A DNA stretch of 24,220 nucleotides from Hyphococcus sp. (GTDB taxonomy: Bacteria > Pseudomonadota > Alphaproteobacteria > Caulobacterales > Parvularculaceae). Location: assembly GCA_021604605.1 (NCBI GenBank), contig BQJH01000014.1:1-24220 (forward strand), read 5' to 3'. The translations under genes were made by a program, and so were the position numbers. This document shows positions 16,182-23,833 of the stretch, piece after piece (the stretch's first letter is position 1; every line of letters starts with the position of its first letter). The notes under the pieces were generated by a model. The model made no database searches. It was not told where the DNA came from and was given only the letters and a program-made list of their open reading frames with translations.

Positions 16182-17174
16182 TTAAGCGGGATTTACCGCC
16201 CAGGCTTTCATTGCATCCTCTTTTCGAGGCACATCCGCCAATTCGCGCGGTAGTTTGAAATGGACATTCTCTTCAACCCCATCAAGGGTCTCGACGCTGA
16301 CTTCACGATAGTTGCGCAGCCGGGCAATAGTTTCTTGAACAAGGGTTTCTGGCGCTGAGGCGCCGGCGGTGATCCCAACAGTTTTTACACCCTCAAGCCA
16401 AGACGGATCGAACATGGATGCATCTTCGATCAGATAGCTCGGGATGCCATAATTTTCGCCAATTTCGCGAAGGCGATTAGAGTTGGATGAGTTGTGCGCG
16501 CCAACGACAAGCAACAAATCGACTTGCTTCGCCATAGCGATAACAGCCGTTTGCCTGTTCTGGGTAGCATAGCAAATATCGCGTGTATCCGGGCCTACGA
16601 TATTGGGGAAGCGGTTTTTTAGCTCGGCAATTACATCTTTCGTGTCATTCACTGACAAAGTCGTCTGAGTAACGAAAGCAACCCGATCTTCATCCGCGAC
16701 TGTTAAAGACGATACTTCTTCAACTTCAGATAGTACATGAACTGTACCGGGGATTTGACCCAGCGTGCCTTCGACCTCGGGGTGGCCGATGTGACCGATA
16801 AGGACAATGTCATATCCTTTTGCCGCGTAGCGACGCCCCTCTTTGTGGACTTTTGTCACGAGCGGGCAGGTGGCGTCGATAACATCTAGCTCGCGCACCA
16901 AAGCGCCGTCTTCAACTTTGCGAGCCACACCATGGGCTGAAAAGACTGTTACCGCGCCGGTAGGAATTTCATCAATCTCTTCAACAAAGATCGCCCCGCG
17001 CTCACGCAGTGTGTCTACAACAAATTTATTGTGAACTATTTCGTGGCGGACATAGACTGGTGCGCCAAACTTTTCCAAAGCGCGTTCGACAATATCGATC
17101 GCCCGCTCAACACCGGCGCAAAAGCCGCGTGGTTGGGCAAGAACAACTTTTACACTTTCGCGTGTCGCCGTCAT
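16182..17174 (-). CDS. ispH: IspH (LytB), 4-hydroxy-3-methylbut-2-enyl diphosphate reductase
   Basis: From the ATG at 17174 this is 330 residues and the last enzyme of the MEP pathway, making IPP and DMAPP. The three cluster cysteines are visible: Cys19 (RGFCAGV), Cys103 (DATCPLV) and Cys201 (RDICYATQNRQ). Substrate residues include His48 (HEIVHN), His81 (SAHGV), and His131/Glu133 (GHPEVEG), plus the SSNSNRL loop at about 229-235. A TTG start 15 bases earlier at 17189 is possible, but GGAGG sits 8 bases before 17174, so I chose the ATG. It leads hpnH on the same strand, which links isoprenoid precursor supply to hopanoid tailoring, as in Zymomonas-type clusters. Confidence 0.97.
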   Translation of the reverse strand: MTATRESVKVVLAQPRGFCAGVERAIDIVERALEKFGAPVYVRHEIVHNKFVVDTLRERGAIFVEEIDEIPTGAVTVFSAHGVARKVEDGALVRELDVIDATCPLVTKVHKEGRRYAAKGYDIVLIGHIGHPEVEGTLGQIPGTVHVLSEVEEVSSLTVADEDRVAFVTQTTLSVNDTKDVIAELKNRFPNIVGPDTRDICYATQNRQTAVIAMAKQVDLLLVVGAHNSSNSNRLREIGENYGIPSYLIEDASMFDPSWLEGVKTVGITAGASAPETLVQETIARLRNYREVSVETLDGVEENVHFKLPRELADVPRKEDAMKAWAVNPA

Positions 17175-17182
17175 GACGCGCG

Positions 17183-17187
17183 CCTCC
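17183..17187 (-). promoter_or_regulatory. Ribosome binding site that fixes the ispH start
   Basis: On the minus strand this reads GGAGG, a perfect Shine-Dalgarno core, followed by 8 bases and then the ATG at 17174. It lies inside the extra five codons of the TTG-initiated reading frame, so the TTG at 17189 is unlikely to be used. Confidence 0.8.
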
Positions 17188-17407
17188 AATCACCAAAAGA
17201 ACCGTAACATATTCCACGCGGCTACCGGTTCGGCAACCACGAGAATAGTATTATCTGCTGGGGATATAGCCGCTTCAGCTCTGCAGTGCAAAATAACCCG
17301 TTTAAGTTGTTTTGAATCTGTTCACCTGTAGCAAAAAGGGCGCATCTTGGCCTAATGCAAAGGCTCGTGTAGCGTAATTTGGGGGTTACACTGGTGAGGG
17401 GAACTTA

Positions 17408-18070
17408 ATGTTCAAGAAATTTTCGGGCTCAAAAAGTGATGGGGCCTGGCCTATGGCCAAAATCATTGAGGCATTGAAAAAACAATATGGCGCCGTTGAT
17501 ACTTTGGGTGAGGACGGGCCTTTAAAGGTCTATGGAGTGCAGCATAATGGCGTCAATTTTGTGGTGGCTCTAATGCAGTCAGCGCCAGCCTCAGGGCAGA
17601 TCGTGGAGCTCGGGTTTTTGGCGCGATTTGTAGGGTTTGCTGTAGATACTCATTTGATTGAGCAGATTAACCGAAATCTTCATATCAGCGTGGCCGCCCT
17701 TGAAGGGCCGGACTTATTCCTGATGGCGGGGCTACAAGTGACTGGCTCGTTTGATGAGGGTCAGTTCTCCCTCGTGATGGAAGCCTGGCGGCGTGATCTG
17801 ATGGTGACGCTGCATGGTCTGAGTAATGATCAGCACTCTATGGTCGAGGCTTATCCGGTAGCCAAAATGGCGGCTGCGCGAGATTTTGCCATGAACGTTG
17901 CCCCAGAGGGGGAGAGTGTACATTCCTTCGATATGCTATCTGCCTTTCTCGGCGGTAATAGCGCCAAAGAAGTCTGTGGGGAGTGTGCCGGACGCGGAAA
18001 GCGGGGCTTTATTGCCCGTATATGTAATTCCTGTGAGGGCGAAGGTTTTATCTCTCATCAGCGGCACTAA
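17408..18070 (+). CDS. YbjN-like domain protein with a C-terminal DnaJ-type zinc ribbon
   Basis: This 220-residue protein is of unknown function. The N-terminal 140 residues have the spacing of a YbjN-type (type III chaperone-like alpha/beta) domain: INRNLHISVAALEGPDLFLMAGLQVTG at about 87-113 then a helix ending in MEAWRRDL, close to the family's N-x-W/N-N, dL-x-l-GG, W-x-x-x-L pattern. This is a pattern match by eye. The C-terminus has two CxxCxGxG repeats, CGECAGRG at 190-197 and CNSCEGEG at 206-213, which should bind one zinc as in the DnaJ cysteine-rich region. No transmembrane segment is visible. GAGGGG at 17396-17401 precedes the ATG. It stands alone between ispH (divergent) and ispA (same strand, 73 bases away). 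Confidence 0.6.
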   Translation: MFKKFSGSKSDGAWPMAKIIEALKKQYGAVDTLGEDGPLKVYGVQHNGVNFVVALMQSAPASGQIVELGFLARFVGFAVDTHLIEQINRNLHISVAALEGPDLFLMAGLQVTGSFDEGQFSLVMEAWRRDLMVTLHGLSNDQHSMVEAYPVAKMAAARDFAMNVAPEGESVHSFDMLSAFLGGNSAKEVCGECAGRGKRGFIARICNSCEGEGFISHQRH

Positions 18071-18100
18071 AGAAGGCAATCAGAGTTGAGCGGTTACGGC

Positions 18101-18122
18101 GGGCGCGCTATGGAGCGCGCTC
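18101..18122. repeat. GC-rich hairpin between the YbjN-like gene and ispA
   Basis: Two 9-base arms (GGGCGCGCT at 18101-18109 and AGCGCGCTC at 18114-18122, one G-T wobble) around the loop ATGG form a strong stem. There is no thymine tract behind it (GTTCCTAT follows), so it is a poor intrinsic terminator on the plus strand. It ends 21 bases before the ispA ATG and 10 bases before the GAAGG ribosome binding site. It may be a weak terminator, an mRNA stabiliser or a leader structure for ispA. Confidence 0.55.
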
Positions 18123-18143
18123 GTTCCTATCTGAAGGTGCAAA

Positions 18144-19031
18144 ATGTCCGCATTTAAAAAAAACATTCAAGAAACTGCCGTTCTGGTTGAAACAGCACTG
18201 GAAGATTTCCTACCGACGCAGGAAGGTCCGCTGGGCCGCGTTGTAGACGCCATGCGTTGGGGCTCATTAGATGGCGGCAAGAGACTACGTCCGTTTTTGG
18301 CGATTGCCGCCGCAGATATTTTTGACTGCCCTCGGGAACGGTCGATCCGGGTAGGCTGTGCCGTAGAAATGATCCACTGCTATAGCCTGATCCATGATGA
18401 TTTACCGGCCATGGATAACAGCGACTTGAGGCGTGGAAGGCCTTCCGTTCACAAGAAGTTTGATGATGCGACGGCGATTCTCGCAGGCGATGCTTTGTTG
18501 ACTCAGGCGTTTGAGATCCTCGCCGATGACGCTACGCACCCTGATGGCGCTGTTCGATGTGCGGTTGCTCTGGAGCTGGCGCGGGCTTCCGGCAAAGCCG
18601 GTATGGTTGGTGGCCAGATGATCGATATTTATGCCGAACAAAAAGACTTTGATTTGGCCGGGGTTACTCAGTTGCAACGTCTGAAAACAGGCGCGCTTAT
18701 TCGGTTTTCAACGATTGGCGGTGGCTTGGTCGGCGGCGCCTCTAAAGAGGAGACAGCCCTACTGGCGGCTTATGCTGAAGATCTTGGGCTCGCCTTTCAG
18801 ATTGTCGATGACATTCTTGATGAGACGGCTGATGCTGAAACGCTCGGCAAGCCTGTTGGTCAGGACACTGAAATGGATAAAGCGACTTTTATCAAACTCT
18901 TCGGTATGGATGGCGCGCGCTCGAAGGCCGAACAGTTAGTTATCACTGCGAAGGCTCATCTCGATCGTTTTGGCGATGCCGCAGAGCCATTAAGAGGCGC
19001 TGCTGACTTTGTGTTTGAGCGTAAAAACTAA
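18144..19031 (+). CDS. ispA: IspA, (2E,6E)-farnesyl diphosphate synthase
   Basis: This 295-residue polyprenyl synthase makes FPP from IPP and DMAPP/GPP, the substrate of HpnD. The first aspartate-rich motif is the bacterial type, IHDDLPAMD (Asp85, Asp86, Asp91), followed by LRRGRPSVH. The second is FQIVDDILDETAD (Asp222, Asp223, Asp226), with the KPVGQDTEMDKAT lysine loop after it. GGKRLRPFL at 44-52 binds the IPP diphosphate. Tyr80, five residues before the first motif, matches the E. coli IspA arrangement and supports an FPP-length product. In many proteobacteria ispA is next to xseB and dxs; here it lies between a YbjN-like gene and hpnM instead. GAAGG precedes the start. It converges with hpnM with 32 bases between. 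Confidence 0.95.
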   Translation: MSAFKKNIQETAVLVETALEDFLPTQEGPLGRVVDAMRWGSLDGGKRLRPFLAIAAADIFDCPRERSIRVGCAVEMIHCYSLIHDDLPAMDNSDLRRGRPSVHKKFDDATAILAGDALLTQAFEILADDATHPDGAVRCAVALELARASGKAGMVGGQMIDIYAEQKDFDLAGVTQLQRLKTGALIRFSTIGGGLVGGASKEETALLAAYAEDLGLAFQIVDDILDETADAETLGKPVGQDTEMDKATFIKLFGMDGARSKAEQLVITAKAHLDRFGDAAEPLRGAADFVFERKN

Positions 19032-19063
19032 GTCGTGTTTGTCGTGTATATATAGTGCGCCAA

Positions 19064-19702
19064 TTATGCCGCCTCTGTTTCAATTCTGTCTAACAACGCA
19101 TCGATACCATTAGTTGCGATATAAGATGAAAATTCTTCGCGCTTGACAAGCATGATAGAGACGCCGGAGACAATAATGTCGATGGCTTTGCGCTCGCCTG
19201 ATCGTAATTCACGCACACGCCAATCGACCATAATCGGCTTGTCGTCTTTCCTATCAAACTGTGTGCGGACGATGACATCGCGTGCGCCAATTTCTTTTGC
19301 GTCAACGACCTCGAGCGGTTTGCCAACTATCTCGTCAAACTGCTCTGCATAGAGCTTTGTTATGTAGAGAGGAAAGGCCGTCTCGTAACGGGTCGTTTGT
19401 TCTTCAGTCATTTTCTTGCGGTTTTCACCCAGCATGAATTTACCGATAGTTTCCAACGCTAATCCATTGCTGAGGACAACGCGAAAATCTTCAAGCCTTG
19501 CAGCGTCATCAGCGTCTGTATTTGTAAGGGCGCCAGTCGCGTCAGCTGTTAATGTTTTTGCAAACGCGATTGCGTTGTCAATCTTTTCAGATTGTACTTC
19601 ACCAGCAGCGCCAACTGGTTCAGGCTCTTGGGCCTGAACTGACGCAGTGACAGAAGCGGCGGCAATAAGGGCGGCGAAGACCCGCACTCGTGACATAAAC
19701 AT
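19064..19702 (-). CDS. hpnM: HpnM, MlaC/Ttg2D-like hopanoid-associated periplasmic protein
   Basis: From the ATG at 19702 this is 212 residues with a signal peptide (hydrophobic core about 8-20, cleavage after VQA at 24). The mature part is an MlaC-like lipid-binding domain (Tol-Tol-Ttg2 family): the helical FRVVLSNGLALETIGKFMLGENRKKMTEEQ region, then FPLYITKLYAEQFD, and the C-terminal sheet VRTQFDRKDDKPIMVDWRV and KAIDIIVSGVSIMLVKREEFSSYI. MlaC proteins ferry lipids across the periplasm; HpnM is the paralogue found with hpnN and may carry hopanoids. The 165 bases after hpnN could hold a separate promoter. A longer start at 19771 exists but would bury the signal peptide and has no better ribosome binding site. 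Confidence 0.9.
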   Translation of the reverse strand: MFMSRVRVFAALIAAASVTASVQAQEPEPVGAAGEVQSEKIDNAIAFAKTLTADATGALTNTDADDAARLEDFRVVLSNGLALETIGKFMLGENRKKMTEEQTTRYETAFPLYITKLYAEQFDEIVGKPLEVVDAKEIGARDVIVRTQFDRKDDKPIMVDWRVRELRSGERKAIDIIVSGVSIMLVKREEFSSYIATNGIDALLDRIETEAA

Positions 19703-19709
19703 TAACTTA

Positions 19710-19715
19710 CCCTTC
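19710..19715 (-). promoter_or_regulatory. Ribosome binding site that fixes the hpnM start
   Basis: On the minus strand this reads GAAGGG, 7 bases before the ATG at 19702. It supports that start over the in-frame ATGs at 19696 and 19771, and it places the signal peptide at the N-terminus. Confidence 0.65.
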
Positions 19716-19867
19716 GAGGACTCATCTGAGTGTTGAATATGGAACGATTGCGGCAAAATTCCAGCTTTCACGTGCTAAAGACATGAAATGTTGTAAATAA
19801 ACCAATCGTAGAGTTTGTCGGGTTGGCTCGGTAATCTATTGAAAATATTATGATATTGTGGTTTGCC

Positions 19868-22465
19868 TTAGCTGTTAATTGAGGCCTTGCGAATGCGCTT
19901 TTCCTGATACCGAAAGGCAGCGGGCAAGACGACAAGCGTACAAATTAACGTGAACGCAATCGCAACCGACAGCAATTCGCCCATGCTTGCAGTCCCTCGG
20001 TGCGGGGAAAGCATGAGGCTGCCAAATGACGCGACCGTTGTAAGGGCGGAGAACAATACGGCGCGGGGGGTCGACGTTCCGTAGACATTCGCATCGACGG
20101 CAATTTGGTCATGGCGCAGAACCAGATGAATACCACTATCGACACCAATACCAATTAGCAGCGGTAAAACGATGACATTGGCATAGTTGAACGGCGTATT
20201 GAGAAGGACGCCTGTTGCGGCCGTTAGGATTGCAGCGAGCACAAGCGGGAATATGGTCAAAAAGATCATGTTGATGCGTCTAATGAGAAGCCACAAAACA
20301 ATGGCAACAACAAAGAGAGCAATTAGTGTGGCCTGCAGCATGGCTCCAGAAATAATCTCTCCAGCTTTTTGAGATTGATAGGCGCCCCCTGCCAGGTCAG
20401 GAAAGAGTTCTTCGACAGCTTGCACAAACTGCTTCAGCGATTTTGGGTTGCGCATGTCATTTGCGGGTAGAATATCAACACGCCACTGACCGCTCTCTGA
20501 TAAATACCGTGACCTTAATGAGGTCGGTAAGTTATCGGTTTCAATATAATCCGCTTTTGTTTGTGCGCGCAGAAGGTCAATGAGTTGGGGCCAATAGGCG
20601 AATATACTATCTTCGATTTGTGCTACCAGGGCAGGATCGTTTGCGCTTTGTATATGCCCCAACAAAGTCGCGAGATTTTCCCCTGGGCCTTCATCATAAG
20701 CAGCGTCTAGTCTTTGCTTTAAGGCTGCAATGCCTTCCATCGCATTCGGACCTGCTACTGACTGAGGTTCAGCCTCTAATGCAAAAACGAGTGTCCCTGC
20801 GGCGAAGTCTATGAGTTCGAGTTTCTCATCCTGATCGTCTGGAACAAAGTTCGGCAATGACCGAGTGCTGGCGACAACAGGCAAAGCGCTTGCCCGGCTG
20901 GCTGTGTCGCGCGCATCTTCTTCTGTAGCGACCAGGCGTGATAAGCGATACGGGATTGTATCCTTATCATTGAAGAGAAGGTTAAACCCTTTGACAGAGG
21001 GCGAGTTGAGATTGCGCAATGACATCTGGTCAGCGTCGAACCGGACTTGCGGCATTATTGTCAGAGCTAATAAGCCTAGTATAATCGTCCCAATAGCGAT
21101 TGGCGTTGAGGCGGATGATAAGGCGTCAAAGAATTTTCGGATCGCACCGCTGCGGGCTTTTTGTTTTGCTATCGGCAAACGGCTGAGTGCAGCTGGCAGA
21201 AAGGTCACAGACACAAGAAACGCAATAATGACGCCCGCGCCTGCGATAATGCCGAGTTGAGCGATGCCGTCAAAACGGGTTGGAACAAAGGCAAGAAATG
21301 CGAGAGATGTTGTCGGCGCAGCAATAGCGAGCGCGGGTCCGACTTCGTGTAACGCGCCCTTTAAGGCGGAAGAGTTGTCTTCTCCACCGATGCGTCTTTC
21401 CTGTACATGAAGGAGAAGGTGAATCGCGAAATCGAGTCCCAGCCCCACAAGTAAAACCGTAAAAGCGACGGAGACGAGATTAAGCTCGCCGACAAATGCT
21501 GCTGCAAAGGCTGATGTCAGAACGAGTGTAATCACGAGACCGAGAAGCGTTAGCCCCGCCATGGCCACGGAGCGGTAGCAAAATAACAGTAAAATACTGA
21601 CAAGGATCAGTGAGATGAACATTGAAAGACCAATACCGGTCGTAACTGATTCCAGTTCTTCAACGCGCAAAGCGGGATCGCCGGTGATGTAAGCATCGAC
21701 ACGACCATTATATTGATCGCTAAGTGCTGCAATTTCAGATCGTAAAACCTCGATACTGGTCTTGGCGGGTTGCAACCGTGAGAAATCTAGTTCGGGTGTG
21801 GCGTAGAGTAATCTCGTGTGAGTTTCGGTCGAGGCGAGTTCATCGTCCAATGCGCCCATCCATGAAAAAGGACGTGGCTCATCTTTGAGATTGGCGTCGA
21901 TGACTTTGCCTAGTTCTGTGTAGAGTTGCTGCAAAGTCTCCTGACCAAGCTCAGACCTCTCGGCGAGAGCGTCATTATCCGCCATTGTCGTAAACAGAGT
22001 TCCGAGTGTCGGGCTTTTTATGAGCGTCTCAATGAGACCGGATGCTTTTGAGAGCTGGGTTAACCGAGTTTCCAACTCTCCTTCGCTTAAATAAAGCAGC
22101 CCGTTTTGTTTGAAAAATGGCTCTTGGGCGGGAGCGAAGAGTGCTGAGAAGGCGTCATCATTGGCGCTCACAGTGTCATGCAAATCCGAGACAAAGGCGT
22201 CAGCCTCATCAAGGGTCGGGGCTTGAGCGATAACAATGATGTCAGTTTTGATTTGTGGGAAAGCTTCTCGTAATTTCGCCGCTCGTTGCTGGAAAGGCAG
22301 GCTTGGATCAAGCATTGCGCTGGTATCAGTATTCACCTTGAGGTGGGTAGCGGCGTAGAAACCGGCAAGGCCAGTGAGCGCTAATATACCCAGCGCCAAG
22401 GCAATACCGCCACGGCGAGCCATATCCGCCCATTGGATCAAGACTGTCTCGATTATTGGCAACAT
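19868..22465 (-). CDS. hpnN: HpnN, RND-family hopanoid transporter
   Basis: This 865-residue RND/MMPL protein has the two-fold family plan. Helix 1 is at about 17-37, then a large periplasmic domain (about 40-275), and a block of five helices at about 276-425. The second half has a helix at about 448-470, a second periplasmic domain to about 710, and a final helix block at about 715-850. The SGxxFALHLLLHVQERR-type segment (GLGLDFAIHLLLHVQ) and its C-terminal copy GIGVDSGIHLVLRHDQ are typical of this branch. HpnN is needed for moving hopanoids from the inner to the outer membrane in Rhodopseudomonas. Its partner hpnM follows on the same strand. The ATG at 22465 has only a weak ribosome binding site; a second in-frame ATG at 22423 is less likely since it would cut the helix-1 lead. 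Confidence 0.93.
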   Translation of the reverse strand: MLPIIETVLIQWADMARRGGIALALGILALTGLAGFYAATHLKVNTDTSAMLDPSLPFQQRAAKLREAFPQIKTDIIVIAQAPTLDEADAFVSDLHDTVSANDDAFSALFAPAQEPFFKQNGLLYLSEGELETRLTQLSKASGLIETLIKSPTLGTLFTTMADNDALAERSELGQETLQQLYTELGKVIDANLKDEPRPFSWMGALDDELASTETHTRLLYATPELDFSRLQPAKTSIEVLRSEIAALSDQYNGRVDAYITGDPALRVEELESVTTGIGLSMFISLILVSILLLFCYRSVAMAGLTLLGLVITLVLTSAFAAAFVGELNLVSVAFTVLLVGLGLDFAIHLLLHVQERRIGGEDNSSALKGALHEVGPALAIAAPTTSLAFLAFVPTRFDGIAQLGIIAGAGVIIAFLVSVTFLPAALSRLPIAKQKARSGAIRKFFDALSSASTPIAIGTIILGLLALTIMPQVRFDADQMSLRNLNSPSVKGFNLLFNDKDTIPYRLSRLVATEEDARDTASRASALPVVASTRSLPNFVPDDQDEKLELIDFAAGTLVFALEAEPQSVAGPNAMEGIAALKQRLDAAYDEGPGENLATLLGHIQSANDPALVAQIEDSIFAYWPQLIDLLRAQTKADYIETDNLPTSLRSRYLSESGQWRVDILPANDMRNPKSLKQFVQAVEELFPDLAGGAYQSQKAGEIISGAMLQATLIALFVVAIVLWLLIRRINMIFLTIFPLVLAAILTAATGVLLNTPFNYANVIVLPLLIGIGVDSGIHLVLRHDQIAVDANVYGTSTPRAVLFSALTTVASFGSLMLSPHRGTASMGELLSVAIAFTLICTLVVLPAAFRYQEKRIRKASINS

Positions 22466-22497
22466 TTTAAAAGCCGATTCCGCCCATATATTTGTCC

Positions 22498-22513
22498 GCT
22501 AACCCTTGTTAGC
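22498..22513. repeat. Perfect inverted repeat in the hpnN/M20 divergent region
   Basis: GCTAAC (22498-22503) and GTTAGC (22508-22513) form a perfect 6-base inverted repeat with a CCTT spacer. It lies 33 bases upstream of the hpnN start and about 70 bases upstream of the M20 hydrolase ATG, where an operator could act on either gene. No regulator is encoded nearby, so any regulatory role is a guess. Confidence 0.4.
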
Positions 22514-22582
22514 TGCTTCGTAAGGTCTTGAAAACCATGGGATGGCTTGCAGGTGCATTCGGCCTTCGCTAGTGCTGGCCCC

Positions 22583-23833
22583 ATGGCACAGAAAACCGAC
22601 CTTTCGAAAGACCTCGCCTTTCTCGATGGCAAACGTGATGAAATGACCCAAACCTTAAGGGATTGGTGTTCCATTAACTCAGGTAGCGGCAATATTGGCG
22701 GTTTGAAGCAAATGCATACCGTCCTAGAGGAGGCATTTGGCGAGTTGGGCGCTGTAGTGGAAACCGAGCCGTCCACGCCGCATGAGGCTGTCTCAGATGA
22801 TGGCCAGAAAGTACAAAAGCCTGTTGGCGATATGCTTCGCCTTGTGCAACGCCCGCAGGCGCCTGTGCGGGTTCTCCTCTCCGGTCATATGGATACAGTT
22901 TTTCCAGTCGATCATCCTTTTCAGGGGGAGAAATTCCTCGATGAAGATACGCTAAACGCTCCCGGCGCCGCTGACATGAAGGGCGGGCTTCTGGTGATGC
23001 TTCAGGCACTAAAAACGATTGAGCGCTCCAGTCTGGCGGATCAGGTTGGATATGAAGTCTTAATCAACGCCGACGAAGAGATAGGCTCACATGGATCAGC
23101 GCATATGCTGACCGAGGCGGCCAAGCGTGCGCAGTTTGCATGTGTTTATGAGCCCGCATTGCCAGACGGCACATTGGCTGGCGCCCGCAAAGGCTCTGGC
23201 AATTTTGCTGTGATTGTAAGAGGCAAGAGCGCTCACGCAGGCCGTGAACATCACCTTGGACGGAACGCCATAGCGGCAGCGGCTGATTTTATTGCTGCGG
23301 CAGACAAGCTAACCGGCGCTCGTGACGGACTAACTGTCAATATTGCGAGAGTAGACGGCGGTGGGCCAAATAATGTCGTGCCGGATTTGGCTGTTGTGCG
23401 GTTTAACGTTCGTCTTGAGCAACTAGATGATAGTGCATGGTTCAGTAAAGAAGCAGAAGGCCTTGTTGCGGAGATTAATAGCCGGGAAGGCTATGAGGCC
23501 GAGCTGACCGGTGGATTTACGCGTCCGCCGAAACCGATGACGCCTAAATTGCTGGCGTTCTTTAACGCGCTTAAGGATGCGGGCGCTGATCTCGGTCTGG
23601 AGATTGATTGGAAACCAACGGGCGGCTGTTGCGATGGTAACAATATTGCCGCTGCAGGCATTCCCGTGATCGATACATTAGGCGTGCGCGGCGCGCACAT
23701 TCATTCAGCACAGGAATATGCAAAGCTGGATAGTCTTGTTGAGCGGGCGAAATTATCCGCCTTATTGTTACTCAAAATAGCAGCGGGTGAGATCCCAAAC
23801 CCTGGAGCCTTGGACCAGGTGGAGACATCGTGA
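22583..23833 (+). CDS. M20-family (carboxypeptidase G2-like) metallo-amidohydrolase
   Basis: From the ATG at 22583 this is 416 residues. It is a two-zinc M20 peptidase of the CPG2 type. Metal and catalytic residues are visible: SGHMDTVF (His102, Asp104), APGAADMKGG (bridging Asp131), NADEEIGS (Glu165 base, Glu166 ligand), YEPAL (Glu190) and GAHIHSAQE (His374). The central RGKSAHAGREH segment opens the lid/dimerisation domain. CPG2 relatives cut amide bonds to glutamate. The stop overlaps the astA start by one base, so a role in arginine succinyltransferase catabolism is likely, perhaps as a substitute for the M14-type AstE. The start is uncertain: neither this ATG nor an in-frame TTG at 22547 (12 residues longer) has a good ribosome binding site. 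Confidence 0.88.
   Translation: MAQKTDLSKDLAFLDGKRDEMTQTLRDWCSINSGSGNIGGLKQMHTVLEEAFGELGAVVETEPSTPHEAVSDDGQKVQKPVGDMLRLVQRPQAPVRVLLSGHMDTVFPVDHPFQGEKFLDEDTLNAPGAADMKGGLLVMLQALKTIERSSLADQVGYEVLINADEEIGSHGSAHMLTEAAKRAQFACVYEPALPDGTLAGARKGSGNFAVIVRGKSAHAGREHHLGRNAIAAAADFIAAADKLTGARDGLTVNIARVDGGGPNNVVPDLAVVRFNVRLEQLDDSAWFSKEAEGLVAEINSREGYEAELTGGFTRPPKPMTPKLLAFFNALKDAGADLGLEIDWKPTGGCCDGNNIAAAGIPVIDTLGVRGAHIHSAQEYAKLDSLVERAKLSALLLLKIAAGEIPNPGALDQVETS

Noticed and set aside
17347..17375. A possible promoter upstream of the YbjN-like gene: TTGGCC, 17 bases, TAGCGT
   Set aside because: The spacing is good but the -10 match is poor, and the pair was found by looking for it. It is not strong enough to call.
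19032..19063. Direct repeat GTCGTGT twice in the gap between the convergent ispA and hpnM
   Set aside because: Two 7-base copies with a 2-base gap are too short to mean anything. No stem with a thymine tract is visible, so I could not call a terminator there.
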